Positions 24,302-33,395 of a stretch of 56,199 bases of DNA are shown here, piece by piece. The translations under genes and the position numbers were made by a program. The notes under the pieces are model-generated. The model saw only the letters and a program-made list of their open reading frames with translations. It had not been told where the DNA came from and made no database searches. The stretch comes from Myxococcales bacterium. Lineage in GTDB: Bacteria > Myxococcota > Myxococcia > Myxococcales > JAKAPL01. The first letter of the stretch is position 1, and every line of letters starts with the position of its first letter. Location: positions 1-56,199 of the forward strand of contig JAKAPL010000021.1 of NCBI GenBank assembly GCA_021807105.1. Reading direction: 5' to 3'.

Positions 24302-25981
24302 ATGAGCGTGGGAAACGACTATCAGGTGCTCGCCCGCAAGTGGCGGCCCCAGCGGTTCGCCGACGTGGCAGGTCAGGAGCACGTCGTCCGCACGCTCGCG
24401 AACGCGGTCGCCGCCGGCCGGGTCGCGCACGCCTATCTGTTCTGCGGCCCGCGCGGCGTGGGCAAGACGACGGCCGCCCGGCTGCTCGCCCGGGCGCTCC
24501 AATGCTCGACCGGTCCGACGCCCTCCCCGTGCGGCACCTGCTCCGCCTGCGTCGAGATCGCCGCCGGCAACGCGGTCGACGTGGCCGAGATCGACGGCGC
24601 GTCGAACAACGGCGTGGACGACGTGCGCGCCATCCGCGAGAACGCCCGCTACCTGCCGTCCCGCGACCGTTACAAGATCTACATCATCGACGAAGTGCAC
24701 ATGCTCTCGACGCCGGCCTTCAACGCCCTGCTTAAGACGCTCGAGGAGCCGCCCCCGCACGTGAAGTTCATCTTCGCGACCACCGAGATGCACAAGGTCC
24801 CGGAGACGATCCTCTCCCGCTGCCAGATCCACACCTTTCGCCGCCTCCCCCTTGCCGTCGTGGCGGCCAAGCTCCGCGAGATCGCGAAGGCCGAGGGCTT
24901 CGCGCTTGACGACGAGACGCTCTCACTGCTCGCCCGACAGGCCGAGGGTGGCATGCGCGACGCGCTGTCGCTGCTCGACCAGATCGTCAGTTCTTGTGGT
25001 CCGAACCCCTCTCCCGAGGCGGTGGCCGAGGCGCTCGGGGCCGTGGACCGGCGGGCGGTGAACGCGATCTGCGCGGCCCTCTGCCGGCGCGACGCGACCG
25101 CGGTGGTGAGCCTGCTCGGGGAGCAACACGCGCGGGGGCAGGAGGCCAAGCGCGTCGCCGCGGCCCTCTGCGAAGAGTTGCGCGACGTGCTGGTCGCCAA
25201 GGTGACCGGCACGCCCCCCGCCGAGTTGCCGGACCACGAACAGAAGGAGATCGCCGCCCTGGCGAAGGAGGCCGACCCGGCGCAGCTCGCCCGTCTCTTC
25301 GACCTCGTCCACCGCACGCTCGGCGATCTCTCCCGCGCCTTCGAACCTCAGCTCGCGCTCGAGGTCGCGCTCCTCCAAGGCGTCTTCCTCGCGCCCGGCG
25401 CCCAGGTCGCCGACCTCCTCGCCCGTGTCGAGGCGCTCGCCGCGGCGGGCCCCGTGGCCGCGGCAGCCCCGAAGGCGCCCGCCGCTCCCGTTCGTGCCCC
25501 CCCGCCGCCCGCGGCCGCGGCGCCGGTACGGCGCGCCGAGCCTCCCCCGGCGCGTCGCGACGACCCGTCGCTCCCCACGACCGAGCGGCTCGCCGCCCTC
25601 GTCGCCGCGGCGATCGCGACCTCGCCGCGGCTGGGCACCGCGCTCAAGCACGGCCGCCTGCGCGCGCTCGCCCCGGGCGAGCTTTCCCTCGCCTACCCGG
25701 CCGGGGACTTCCGCGCGGCGCTGCTCGTCTCCGAGAAGGCCGCAATCGACGCGCTCCTCTCCGCCCACTTCGGCGAGCCCACCGTCCTCCGCCTGTTCGA
25801 GGGCGAGGTCGCGGGAACCGAGCCATCCCTCGCCGAACGCGAGGCACGGGGGGCCGCGGCCCACGCCGCCGCCGTCCGCGAGGCAGCCAGCTCCTCCGAG
25901 GCCGTCCGCGAGACGCTGCGGGTGCTCGGGGGAACGATCGAAGAGGTGCGCGTGCTCGCGGACCCCGTGGGTCGCAAGTAA
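24302..25981 (+). CDS. dnaX: DNA polymerase III subunit gamma/tau
   Basis: Clamp-loader ATPase. It starts YQVLARKWRPQRFADVAGQEHVV, with Walker A GPRGVGKTTAARLLARAL (~residues 47-64), a Cys4 zinc module (CSTGPTPSPCGTCSAC), Walker B IIDEVHMLS and the arginine-finger segment ETILSRCQ. An Ala/Pro linker (~385-430) precedes the tau C-terminal region. No A-rich slippery heptamer is seen, so there is no sign of the programmed gamma frameshift. ATG 24302 is preferred; GTG 24308 would also leave the conserved core intact. Order ffs-dnaX-ybaB-recR is conserved in many bacteria. Confidence 0.95.
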   Translation: MSVGNDYQVLARKWRPQRFADVAGQEHVVRTLANAVAAGRVAHAYLFCGPRGVGKTTAARLLARALQCSTGPTPSPCGTCSACVEIAAGNAVDVAEIDGASNNGVDDVRAIRENARYLPSRDRYKIYIIDEVHMLSTPAFNALLKTLEEPPPHVKFIFATTEMHKVPETILSRCQIHTFRRLPLAVVAAKLREIAKAEGFALDDETLSLLARQAEGGMRDALSLLDQIVSSCGPNPSPEAVAEALGAVDRRAVNAICAALCRRDATAVVSLLGEQHARGQEAKRVAAALCEELRDVLVAKVTGTPPAELPDHEQKEIAALAKEADPAQLARLFDLVHRTLGDLSRAFEPQLALEVALLQGVFLAPGAQVADLLARVEALAAAGPVAAAAPKAPAAPVRAPPPPAAAAPVRRAEPPPARRDDPSLPTTERLAALVAAAIATSPRLGTALKHGRLRALAPGELSLAYPAGDFRAALLVSEKAAIDALLSAHFGEPTVLRLFEGEVAGTEPSLAEREARGAAAHAAAVREAASSSEAVRETLRVLGGTIEEVRVLADPVGRK

Positions 25982-25984
25982 GCC

Positions 25985-26311
25985 ATGCCCGTAGACCTGG
26001 GAGAGCTGCTCCGCCGGACGGAGCAACTGCAAGGCGACGTGCGGCGCAAGCAGGAGGAACTCTCGCGGCGCGAGGTCGTCGGGCAGGCAGGCGCGGGCCT
26101 CGTGACCGCGACCGCGAACGGACGCGGCGAGCTGCTCCGGATCGCCATCGACCCCGGGGTCGATCGGTCCGACCGCAAGCTCGTCGAAGACCTGATCGTG
26201 GCCGCGGTCAATACCGCCCTCGCCCGGGCGCGCGAGCTGCAACAGCAGGAGATGGCGAGCCTCGTCCACGGTCTGCCCTTGGGCGACCTGCTCGGCGGGG
26301 GCGGGGGGTGA
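25985..26311 (+). CDS. YbaB/EbfC family nucleoid-associated protein
   Basis: Small dimeric DNA-binding protein. It has an N-terminal helix rich in Arg/Glu/Gln (LGELLRRTEQLQGDVRRKQEEL), a short beta core (AGAGLVTATANGRGELLRIAIDP) and a C-terminal helix (LIVAAVNTALARARELQQQEM), as in the family, ending in a Gly-rich tail. At 108 aa it is typical. It sits between dnaX (3-nt gap) and recR (GTGA overlap). Confidence 0.93.
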   Translation: MPVDLGELLRRTEQLQGDVRRKQEELSRREVVGQAGAGLVTATANGRGELLRIAIDPGVDRSDRKLVEDLIVAAVNTALARARELQQQEMASLVHGLPLGDLLGGGGG

Positions 26312-26913
26312 TTCCCGGCGCACCGGAGCCTTTGCAACGGCTCGTCGCCGAGCTGGGGAAGCTCCCCGGGGTGGGAGAGCGAAGCGCGCTGCGGCTCGCC
26401 TTCCACATCCTGCGGGCGAAGGATGGATACGCGGGGACGCTCGCCGACGCGATCCGGGGGGCCGTCGAGCGCGTTCGCCTCTGCTCGGTCTGCTGCGCGC
26501 TCACCGAAGCCGACCCCTGCGCCCTCTGCGCCGACCCGCGGCGCGACGCGAGCCTCGTCTGCGTGGTCGAGGGGGTCGCGGACATGCTCGCCGTGGAGCG
26601 GACGCGCGAGTTTCGCGGGCGTTACCACGTACTCCACGGGGCGCTCTCGCCGCTCGACGGGGTCGGGCCGGAGCAGCTCCGCGTCAAGGAGCTGCTCGCC
26701 CGAATCGGCGCGCCGGATGCGCCGCGCGAGGTCATCCTCGCGACGAACCCGGACATCGAGGGCGAGGCGACGGCCCTGTACCTGACTCGGCTGCTGCGTC
26801 CGGCGGGCGTGCGGGTCACCCGGATCGCGCAGGGAATCCCGATGGGCGGCGATCTCGAGTACGCGGACCAGGCGACGCTCATTCGGGCGCTCTCGTCGCG
26901 ACGAGACGCGTAG
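26308..26913 (+). CDS. recR: Recombination protein RecR
   Basis: RecFOR-pathway protein that helps load RecA at gaps. It has the helix-hairpin-helix KLPGVGERSALRLAFHIL, a zinc-finger region with CSVCC and CALC, and a Toprim domain (VCVVEGVADMLAVERT, ILATNPDIEGEATALYL). At 201 aa it is full length. The GTG at 26308 overlaps the ybaB stop; the Gly-codon run just before it also acts as a G-rich ribosome site. Confidence 0.95.
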   Translation: MIPGAPEPLQRLVAELGKLPGVGERSALRLAFHILRAKDGYAGTLADAIRGAVERVRLCSVCCALTEADPCALCADPRRDASLVCVVEGVADMLAVERTREFRGRYHVLHGALSPLDGVGPEQLRVKELLARIGAPDAPREVILATNPDIEGEATALYLTRLLRPAGVRVTRIAQGIPMGGDLEYADQATLIRALSSRRDA

Positions 26914-27207
26914 GGCGCTTCCGCGTCGCCCCATCGCCTGCGTGACACGGGCCCAAGCATGCGTCGCGCGGGCCGTCTGGCCGTGCCAGCCCCCCGCGCG
27001 GGGAACTCATGCCGGCGCCGCGAGGGCTCCTACCGCGAAGCTGGAGTCCACCACCGCCTTCCACGTGTATCGCCTTGCTCTTGCTGGTGAATCCGGTGTC
27101 CGTCCCCGCTCTCACGCCGCCAAGGGGCAGAAAGGGCTCCGATCCACCGAGACGGAGCGATACGAGCGGGAGAACGAGCGATTCAAGACCGTGATCGAGT
27201 AATTCAA
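26914..27207. other. Intergenic segment with possible coding relic
   Basis: No clear gene. A short plus-strand frame ending at 27202 (TAA) finishes ETERYERENERFKTVIE, a charged helix that resembles the coiled start of some transposase or regulatory proteins; its upstream part looks random. MITE copy C is inserted immediately after that stop. I regard it as a possible relic only. Confidence 0.25.
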
Positions 27208-27450
27208 CCCGTCTTATTCACGCTACGGCGTAGCGAGGCGTTCGAGACCGCGAGCCGAGAAGGGCAAGCGAGAGCGACGACCGACGAGGCGTCGCGTAAA
27301 GCACCTCCCCCCAAGTCGTTTAGAGGGTGGCAAGCCCACCGCGAGGAGGACGGAGCGAGCACCCCCCCATGTCGTTGTAGGGGTGGCAAGCCCCCCCTTC
27401 GGGAGGCGCGGGATCGGACGCCGCAGCAGCCGGACCATGAATAAGACGGG
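27208..27450 (+). mobile_element. MITE-like element, copy C (243 bp)
   Basis: Left end CCCGTCTTATTCACG, right end ATGAATAAGACGGG (one mismatch in the right terminus), same orientation as copy A. Exact 5-bp duplication TTCAA at 27203-27207 and 27451-27455. It has the same two internal GGGTGGCAAGCCC blocks. No transposase. Confidence 0.9.
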
Positions 27451-27559
27451 TTCAAGGTCGTGAACGGGCGATGCAAGGCCGCGCAGCAGGAGAACGCCCC
27501 CCCATGCAATGGACAAAGTGGGTCAGCTCTCCGGTGCCCTTTCTCCTCGGTGCCCTTTC

Positions 27560-27589
27560 TTGACAGCCGTTCCCCGTCCCTCCTATCCT
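27560..27589 (+). promoter_or_regulatory. Sigma70-type promoter for the YbgF-like gene
   Basis: TTGACA (27560-27565), an 18-bp spacer, TATCCT (27584-27589). A start of transcription near 27596 would leave a short leader before the ATG at 27610 or 27625. Just upstream, GGTGCCCTTTCT occurs twice about 18 bp apart (from ~27532), a possible operator. Confidence 0.6.
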
Positions 27590-27609
27590 GAAGGCTGCCC
27601 TCTGGTCTG

Positions 27610-28404
27610 ATGCCCGAGCCTTCGATGCGATCCTCCCTCGCGCTTCCGGCCGCCGTGCTCTTCGGGGCCGCGCCCGGGTGCGCCTCGGGGTCCAGCGGCG
27701 CCCGAGTCTCGGCGCTCGAGCAGGAGGTCGCGGCGCTGCGGCGGGAGCGGCAGGCCGATGAGAAACGACTCGCGGCCCTGGAGGACCAAGTCGACGCGCA
27801 GCAGGCGCAGATCGCGAGGCTCCGCGGCCGTCCCGGCTCCGCGGCGGGCGAGCCGACGGGGCTGCCACTCGTCCACCTGCGCCCCGAGGCTTCGCCTGCT
27901 CACGCTCCGCGGCTGCCGACGACCATCCCGGTGCGCCTCCCCGACGATGACGCGCTCGCCCAGCTCGCCCAGGCTGCGCAGGCGGGCGCTCCGGGCGCCT
28001 CCGACGGCGCGGGACCGGAGGCGGCCTTCGCCTCGGCCTTCGAGAAGCTGAAGGTCGGCGACCTCGACGGCGCGGCGGCGGCCTTCCAGACCTTCGCCGC
28101 CCGCTGGCCGAAGAACTCCGCGGCCGACAACGCGCTGCTCGACGAAGGAATCGCCTTGTACGGGCAACACGCCTTCGCGGACGCACTCGCGGTCTTCGCA
28201 TCCGTCGAGCGACGCTACCCGGCGGGCGACGCGGTCCCCGAGGCGCTCTGGCGGGCCGCCGACTGCGAAGAGCGACTCGGCCGCTCGCAGGACGCGCGCC
28301 GCCGCCTGGCCCACCTCGCCGCCGCGTACCCGGCAACGGCGGAAGGGGCGCGCGCCAGGGAAAAGCTCGCGGCGAACGAGGCCGTCTCCCGGAAGGAGGA
28401 ATAG
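27610..28404 (+). CDS. YbgF/CpoB-like lipoprotein with coiled coil and TPRs
   Basis: Periplasmic tetratricopeptide protein. The signal peptide ends in a lipobox-like APGC. Next is a coiled-coil segment (VSALEQEVAALRRERQADEK, to ~residue 70), a linker, and three TPR units (FEKLKVGDLDGAAAAFQTFA, GIALYGQHAFADALAVFASV, CEERLGRSQDARRRLAHLAA). This is the CpoB (YbgF) layout, a Tol-Pal associated coordinator of outer-membrane constriction, but no tol or pal gene is visible here. An ATG at 27625 gives a tighter signal peptide and may be the true start. The LysM gene follows 3 nt later. Confidence 0.78.
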   Translation: MPEPSMRSSLALPAAVLFGAAPGCASGSSGARVSALEQEVAALRRERQADEKRLAALEDQVDAQQAQIARLRGRPGSAAGEPTGLPLVHLRPEASPAHAPRLPTTIPVRLPDDDALAQLAQAAQAGAPGASDGAGPEAAFASAFEKLKVGDLDGAAAAFQTFAARWPKNSAADNALLDEGIALYGQHAFADALAVFASVERRYPAGDAVPEALWRAADCEERLGRSQDARRRLAHLAAAYPATAEGARAREKLAANEAVSRKEE

Positions 28405-28407
28405 CCC

Positions 28408-29583
28408 ATGAAGCCAATCCCGCTCGCCATGCTCCTCGCGGCGGCCTTGCCCGCACGGGGGGCGACCCCACCCCGGAGGTCGGTCGATCTCGACCAGCCG
28501 GACGACACGACCCAACCCGTCGAGGACGTCCCGGAGGCACCTGACGAGACCGCGCCGACAACCGTCGGCCGCCTGAAACCACCGCCCGCCGGCGCCGAGC
28601 CGCACCCGTCGGTGCCGCCAGGCCAGGACTACACCGTCCAGAAGGGCGACACGCTCTGGGACATCTCGTCGGCCTACCTCGCGAACCCGTGGTTCTGGCC
28701 AAAGCTCTGGAGTTACAACCCCCAGATCGAGAACCCTCACTGGATCTATCCGGGCAGCAACATCCGCTTCTACCCGGCCGGCGGCGGGACCGCGGTCGCC
28801 GCGCCGATCGCCTCGGCGCCGCAGGAGGCCGACGTCTCCGTCGGCGGGCAGTACAAGATCGGCTATGTGCCACCGCGAGCGCTGCTCGCCGAGACCGACG
28901 GTTTCGTGACCCCGGCGGAGCTCGCGGAGGCCGGGAAGATCCGCGCTTCGTTCGAAGGCAAGGAGATGCTCGCCTCCCTCGACACCGTCTACGTCGATTT
29001 CCAGGGACGAGCCGCGCGGCCGGGAGATCGGTACGTGGTCTTTCGGACCGTGCGCGAGGTCCGCAACCCCGAGACCCACGCGCTGCTCGGCTACCTGACC
29101 GAGATCCGGGGCACCGTGCAGGTTACGAGGGTGGGCCACGTCGCGCCCGACGGGTCGGGATCACCGCTCGCGACCGCGGTCATCGACAAGAGCTTCGGCG
29201 TCGTCGAGCGCGGCGACCTCGTGGGGCCCTGGGGCGAGAAGTTCCTGCGCAACGTCCTGCACAAGGACGCGGACCGCTCGATCGCCGGACTCATCGTCGC
29301 CTCGTTCATCCCGGAGATCGAGAACCTCGGGCAGCACAACCGCGTCTTCATCGACCTCGGCCGGCGTGACGGCGTCCAGGAGGGCAACGAGTTCGAAGTG
29401 CTGGAGCGACGCGACGGGATGGACGAGGACATGACCCACCGCTGGACGCCGGGTCTGCCGACGGAGGTCATCGGCCGCCTGATGGTCGTGGACGCGAAGG
29501 AGACGGCCTCCGAGGCGGTGGTCGTCTCGAGCGTCCGCGAGTTGGAGGTGGGCGACCACATCGCGATGTTCGCGAACCAGTAG
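28408..29583 (+). CDS. Exported LysM-domain protein
   Basis: Signal peptide (PLAMLLAAALPARGA), acidic linker, then a LysM domain at ~residues 73-128 (YTVQKGDTLWDISSAYLANP ... YPGSNIRFYP), which binds peptidoglycan. The remaining ~260 residues form a beta-rich region (VDFQGRAARPGDRYVVFRTV, EIRGTVQVTRVGHV) common in proteobacterial LysM proteins of this size but of unknown activity. It is in an operon with the preceding CpoB-like lipoprotein, which fits a cell-wall/envelope role. Confidence 0.85.
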   Translation: MKPIPLAMLLAAALPARGATPPRRSVDLDQPDDTTQPVEDVPEAPDETAPTTVGRLKPPPAGAEPHPSVPPGQDYTVQKGDTLWDISSAYLANPWFWPKLWSYNPQIENPHWIYPGSNIRFYPAGGGTAVAAPIASAPQEADVSVGGQYKIGYVPPRALLAETDGFVTPAELAEAGKIRASFEGKEMLASLDTVYVDFQGRAARPGDRYVVFRTVREVRNPETHALLGYLTEIRGTVQVTRVGHVAPDGSGSPLATAVIDKSFGVVERGDLVGPWGEKFLRNVLHKDADRSIAGLIVASFIPEIENLGQHNRVFIDLGRRDGVQEGNEFEVLERRDGMDEDMTHRWTPGLPTEVIGRLMVVDAKETASEAVVVSSVRELEVGDHIAMFANQ

Positions 29584-29610
29584 TGGGAAATCCGCCCGGA
29601 CCGGGCCGGG

Positions 29611-30726
29611 CTATCCCACCAGTCTCCCGGCCCTCATCTGGGGAGGCAGCTCATACGGGCGGCCGAGGACCATGGCCGCAATGACCTCCGCCGTCGCGGG
29701 GGTGAGCAGGATGCCGTTGCGCAGGTGGCCGGCGGCCAGGAAGATGCCGTCGGCGGCGGGCAGGGGGCCGAGCGCGGGCAGGCCGTCGGGGCAGGCGGGG
29801 CGCAGGCCAGCCCAGGACGAGGACACGGGCATGCCGGCGAGCGGGGGGCAGAGCCGCCGGGCCAGCGCGCCGAGCCTCGTGACGCCCTCCGCGGTCGTCG
29901 ACTTGTCGAAGCCCACCTCCTCCATGGTCGCGCCGGCGAGGAGGTGGCCGTCCAGCCGCGGCACGAGGTAGCCTCCCGCGCCGAAGACCACCCGGCGGAC
30001 GGGCGGCAGCCCCTCGAAGCGGATCATCTGGCCGCGGACGGGCCGCACGCTCCCGGTGGGCAGGCCGGCGCCCGGGACGAGCGCGCTCCAGCTCCCGGAG
30101 GCGACGACCACCGCGGAGGCGGCCAGCGCGCGGCCGGCGACCTCGACGCCCGTGACCTTCCCCGACCGGGCGAGGATCCGCCGGGCCTCACCCCGCGCGA
30201 GCCGGCAACCGGCCCGCCGGCAGGCGGTCCAGAGGGCCGGCGTGAGCCGTTGCGCGTCGACCTGAGCCGCGCTGGGGAAGAGGAGCCCACCGCGGATCTC
30301 GGGCGAGAGCGACGGCTCCAACTCGCGGATGGCTGGGCCATTGAGCCGCTCGACCGGTAGCCCCTCCGCGCGCTGCCAGGCGAATGGGACGGCGAGCGGC
30401 GCCAGATCGGCCTCGTCGAGCGCGACCTTCAGGGCGCCGCAGGCGCGATAACCGATCTCCATGCCGCTCGCCGAACGCAGCTCGCCGGCGAAGTCAGCGT
30501 ACATCTGCTCGCTGCGCCACAGGAAGCGGAAGAACGCCCCATCCTCCTCGGCCTCGATCTGCGCGGCGAGGATGCCCGCCGCGGCCGACGAGGTCTCCGC
30601 GCCGGGGTAGACCCGCTCCACGAGCACGACGGAGAGCCCCTCCCGGGCGAGTCGCCACGCCACCGCACAGCCGATCGCGCCGGCCCCGACGACCGCGACG
30701 TCCGCCCCAGAGAACTCGCCGTCCAT
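29611..30726 (-). CDS. thiO: FAD-dependent glycine oxidase ThiO-like
   Basis: DAO-family flavoenzyme. The FAD-binding start VAVVGAGAIGCAVAWRLARE and acidic strand end VVLVER are intact, with ETSSAAAGILAAQIEAE, GLLFPSAAQVDAQRLTPAL, GQMIRF, and the C-terminal GLRPACPDGLPALGP and GHLRNGILLTPATAE typical of ThiO. ThiO makes iminoacetate from glycine for thiazole synthesis. At 371 aa it is full length. No thiS/thiG is next to it, so another amino-acid oxidase role is possible. The ~240 bp between its start and the phosphoesterase stop hold no gene. Confidence 0.85.
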   Translation of the reverse strand: MDGEFSGADVAVVGAGAIGCAVAWRLAREGLSVVLVERVYPGAETSSAAAGILAAQIEAEEDGAFFRFLWRSEQMYADFAGELRSASGMEIGYRACGALKVALDEADLAPLAVPFAWQRAEGLPVERLNGPAIRELEPSLSPEIRGGLLFPSAAQVDAQRLTPALWTACRRAGCRLARGEARRILARSGKVTGVEVAGRALAASAVVVASGSWSALVPGAGLPTGSVRPVRGQMIRFEGLPPVRRVVFGAGGYLVPRLDGHLLAGATMEEVGFDKSTTAEGVTRLGALARRLCPPLAGMPVSSSWAGLRPACPDGLPALGPLPAADGIFLAAGHLRNGILLTPATAEVIAAMVLGRPYELPPQMRAGRLVG

Positions 30727-30965
30727 GGGCGGTGCTTGTCCGAGAGGCGTCGCCGGATGTCAAGTGGACGCCCCGCGCCCGAGATTTGGAGTAGGCCCGT
30801 ATGGGTGAGGCGGAGCGTGTTCGGAGGGGACCAGCGGGACGGGGTTTTCGAGAGGCGGAGGGGGGACTGGCGGGGACGCTGGGGCACGCGATCTTGTCAG
30901 CGGAGCTGCCTGCGCAGCGCGATCGCGTTGGATCGCGGCCCCCGGAGGCCGCGCGGGAAGGCGCG

Positions 30966-32348
30966 TCAGTTCCCGGGGTGCTCCTTCACGCAGCTGTTCG
31001 CGGCGTCTTCGTTGACCCCCGCGTCCGGGAGCGACGGCACCGACGTGTCGGGGTGAACGAAGTCGAACAGATCGAACGGGGGTACGGCGTTCGCGTCCCG
31101 CCGCGTGAACGCCGGCAGCCCGAAGCGGGCCTCCACGAAGCGCAGGAGGCTCGTGTGGTCCGTGACCACGTGCGAGACATAGTGCCGCTTGGCGTACGGC
31201 GAGACGACGACCAGCGGAACACGAATGCCGAGGTGGTCGAAGGTCCCCGGAACGCCGCCCTGGGGAATCAGCGGCGGATAGGCGTCGGGGACGCAGGCCG
31301 GCGGGGGCGGCACGTGGTCGTAGAGCCCCCCGCCCTCGTCGAACGTGAGGAAGAGCGCGGAGGAGGGCCAAGCGGGAGAGGCCATGAGCGTGGCCACGAC
31401 GTCCGAGAGCCACCGCTGGCTGAACTGGAAATCCGCGGGCGGCTCCCCGTCGGTGTTCAAGACCCCTCTCGTCACCGACGCCTCGACCAGGGAGACGCTC
31501 GGGAGCGTGCCCGCCGCCGCGTCGACGGCGAACTGCGAGAACGGGAAGAAGTGGGCGGAATCCGCCGAGGTGCTCCCGAGCAGATAGGGCGTCGGGATGT
31601 CCTGCGCGTAGACGGACCAGCTCACGCCCGCGTGGTCGAGCTGCGTGAAGAGGTTCGGCAGGAGATGGCCGGCTCCGTCCGTCTGCGGGGGGAGACTGTC
31701 GTCGGTGATCCCGTACGACGTCCCGGTCATGTAGAAGAGGCGGTTCGGGTAAGTGGGGCCCTGGACCGAGCAGAAGTTACGGTCGGAGATCGCGAAGGCC
31801 CGGGCGAGCGCATAGAAGTATGGCAGATCGCTCTCGTCGTAGTAGCCCATGCTGGAGCGCCCCGACGGATCGTCGGGGGTCGCGTTCCCCCGCGCGAAGC
31901 CGTCCATCCCGCCGTCGTCGACGGAGATGTGGGCGACGTCCCAGCCGTTGTTGACGCCGTCGAAGCAGGGGTCCGTCTGGTGGAAGCGCGAGACCATCTG
32001 GCCGGGGTGGGCGGGGTCGGGGTTGTCCGCGCCGGCCGCGGCGCCGTCCACCGTCTGGCCGGGCACCGTGAGCGAGGAGAAATAGTGATCGAACGACCGG
32101 TTCTCCAACATCACGAGGACGACGTGGTCGATTGGGATGCCGCCGTCGGGCATCCAGTCGGCGAGCGTCTTCGTCGCGAGGTCGCCCCTCCCGAACGCGC
32201 ACGACGCGCGGAGCGAAGCCAAGGGTAAACCCGCATCCGGCGGCGCGCCGCCCGCATCCTCCTTCCCGCCGTCGCCCGGGGGCCCCCCCGAGCTGCCATG
32301 ACCACAGCCGACCCAGAGCAGGACGACGAGGAGGAGGCGCCAGCGCAT
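30966..32348 (-). CDS. Phosphoesterase-family lipoprotein (phospholipase C/acid phosphatase-like)
   Basis: Alkaline-phosphatase-superfamily hydrolase of the PF04185 type. The signature VMLENRSFDHYF lies near residue 80, and the metal-site blocks FLTFDEGGGLYDHVPPP and YVSHVVTDHTSLLRFVEARFG follow. The N-terminus (LLLVVLLWVGCGHG) ends in a lipobox-like VGC, then a DGG-rich linker, so the enzyme is probably lipid-anchored outside the cytoplasm. Candidate substrates are phospholipids or phosphate monoesters. ATG 32348 is chosen for the signal peptide; longer in-frame starts fall in a repeat. Confidence 0.87.
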   Translation of the reverse strand: MRWRLLLVVLLWVGCGHGSSGGPPGDGGKEDAGGAPPDAGLPLASLRASCAFGRGDLATKTLADWMPDGGIPIDHVVLVMLENRSFDHYFSSLTVPGQTVDGAAAGADNPDPAHPGQMVSRFHQTDPCFDGVNNGWDVAHISVDDGGMDGFARGNATPDDPSGRSSMGYYDESDLPYFYALARAFAISDRNFCSVQGPTYPNRLFYMTGTSYGITDDSLPPQTDGAGHLLPNLFTQLDHAGVSWSVYAQDIPTPYLLGSTSADSAHFFPFSQFAVDAAAGTLPSVSLVEASVTRGVLNTDGEPPADFQFSQRWLSDVVATLMASPAWPSSALFLTFDEGGGLYDHVPPPPACVPDAYPPLIPQGGVPGTFDHLGIRVPLVVVSPYAKRHYVSHVVTDHTSLLRFVEARFGLPAFTRRDANAVPPFDLFDFVHPDTSVPSLPDAGVNEDAANSCVKEHPGN

Positions 32349-32426
32349 GCGCTCATCCTGCCACGGAAAGCCGCCGCCGGCTACCCGGAGGGCCGCCCTC
32401 GCCGCAGCGCGATCGACCCTCGCCGC

Positions 32427-32593
32427 GACCCAACGCGGCGCAAGGGGCTCCGCCGCGCTCCAGCTCCCGGACCGCCTGACCGCGCTCCTCGGGCAGGAGG
32501 AGCCCAGCTCCCCACACCCCCATCGACTCTCGCCTTCGCTCCAGCCCGCGAGAATCTTCGCACCGCTCGAGGATTCTCGGAAGTCGTAGATCA
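32427..32593. repeat. Intergenic repeat family 3, copy 2 (intact)
   Basis: This ~167-bp copy lacks an insertion and gives the family's uninterrupted form. Blocks shared with copy 1 are ACGCGGCG, AAGGGGCTC, GGACCGCCTG, GAGCCCAGCTCCCC, CACCCCCATC and ATTCTCGGAAGTxGTAGATCA. Its GATCA end overlaps the TGA stop of the adjacent minus-strand lipoprotein gene. Confidence 0.75.
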
Positions 32594-33376
32594 CTGCGCG
32601 ACGATCGCCACCTCCGTCTGTCCGCGGCTGACCGCCGCGATCCCCAAAACGACCGTCCGGTTCACGCGCGACAGCTCGAGGGTGCCCGGCCCGGCCGGAA
32701 GCCTCTGGAGCGTCGCCGGCGGGAACGCGATCTGACCCGGGTCGCCGGGCCGTTCACACTCGGCGCTCGCGAAGCTGCCCGTGGAGGGATCCGTCGTCGA
32801 GATCCAGTCGTCGCAAGCGCCAGCCTCCCCGCGGGACCACGAGAACCCGGCGCCCGAAGCCCGGGGGATCGTCGGGACGGAGCCGGCCGAGAGGGCCGTC
32901 ACAGGCGGCGCGGCGGCGGCGACGTTCACGTCGAAGGACGGGAAGCCGTTCGTCCCCCCTGCCCGGATTTCCAGCCGGTCGCCTGGCCTCCAGGACGGAC
33001 CGCCGTCCCCCGCGAACGCGTAGCTCCCACCGTCCATCGCGAGCGTGCCAAGCGGCGCGCCGTCGTCCAAGAGCTGGACCGGCCCGACGTCGATGTTGGC
33101 CTGGGGACACGCGCGCTCGTCGAGGCCCGGATCCCGCTCCCCCACGCAGCAGCCGGCCACGGAGGCGCCTCGACAGCTCGTCCCCCCGTCCGCCGCCGGG
33201 GCCGGGCCGTTCCAGAAGCAGGCGATGACCGCGTAGGACGCGGCGCCGCCGCTGACGGTCTGGGCGAAGGTCACGCGACCGGCGGGCCCGTCCACCGGCC
33301 CCGAGCCGTAGGTGGCGCCGTTCGCGCAGCCGGCGAGGGCGGCCGCCATCGCGAGGATGGTGACGTTCCCCCTCAT
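32591..33376 (-). CDS. Lipoprotein of unknown function
   Basis: 261-residue protein with signal peptide and lipobox LAGC (MRGNVTILAMAAALAGCANG). The mature part contains a few Cys pairs (CFWNGP, CRGASVAGCCVGE) and beta-strand-like runs (VGPVQLLDDGAPLGTLAMDG), with a Ser/Pro-poor C-terminal domain. No family recognised. The ATG at 33376 is 19 bp from the divergent GIY-YIG gene start. The stop lies at the edge of repeat family 3. Confidence 0.72.
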   Translation of the reverse strand: MRGNVTILAMAAALAGCANGATYGSGPVDGPAGRVTFAQTVSGGAASYAVIACFWNGPAPAADGGTSCRGASVAGCCVGERDPGLDERACPQANIDVGPVQLLDDGAPLGTLAMDGGSYAFAGDGGPSWRPGDRLEIRAGGTNGFPSFDVNVAAAAPPVTALSAGSVPTIPRASGAGFSWSRGEAGACDDWISTTDPSTGSFASAECERPGDPGQIAFPPATLQRLPAGPGTLELSRVNRTVVLGIAAVSRGQTEVAIVAQ

Positions 33377-33395
33377 CGTCTGCGAAAATAGGGCC

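Noticed and set aside
24302..25981. Programmed frameshift in dnaX
   Set aside because: No A-rich slippery heptamer or following hairpin was seen in the linker region.
30960..32228. 475-codon plus-strand frame opposite the phosphoesterase
   Set aside because: Antisense to a gene with clear phosphoesterase motifs; no domain and unusual composition.
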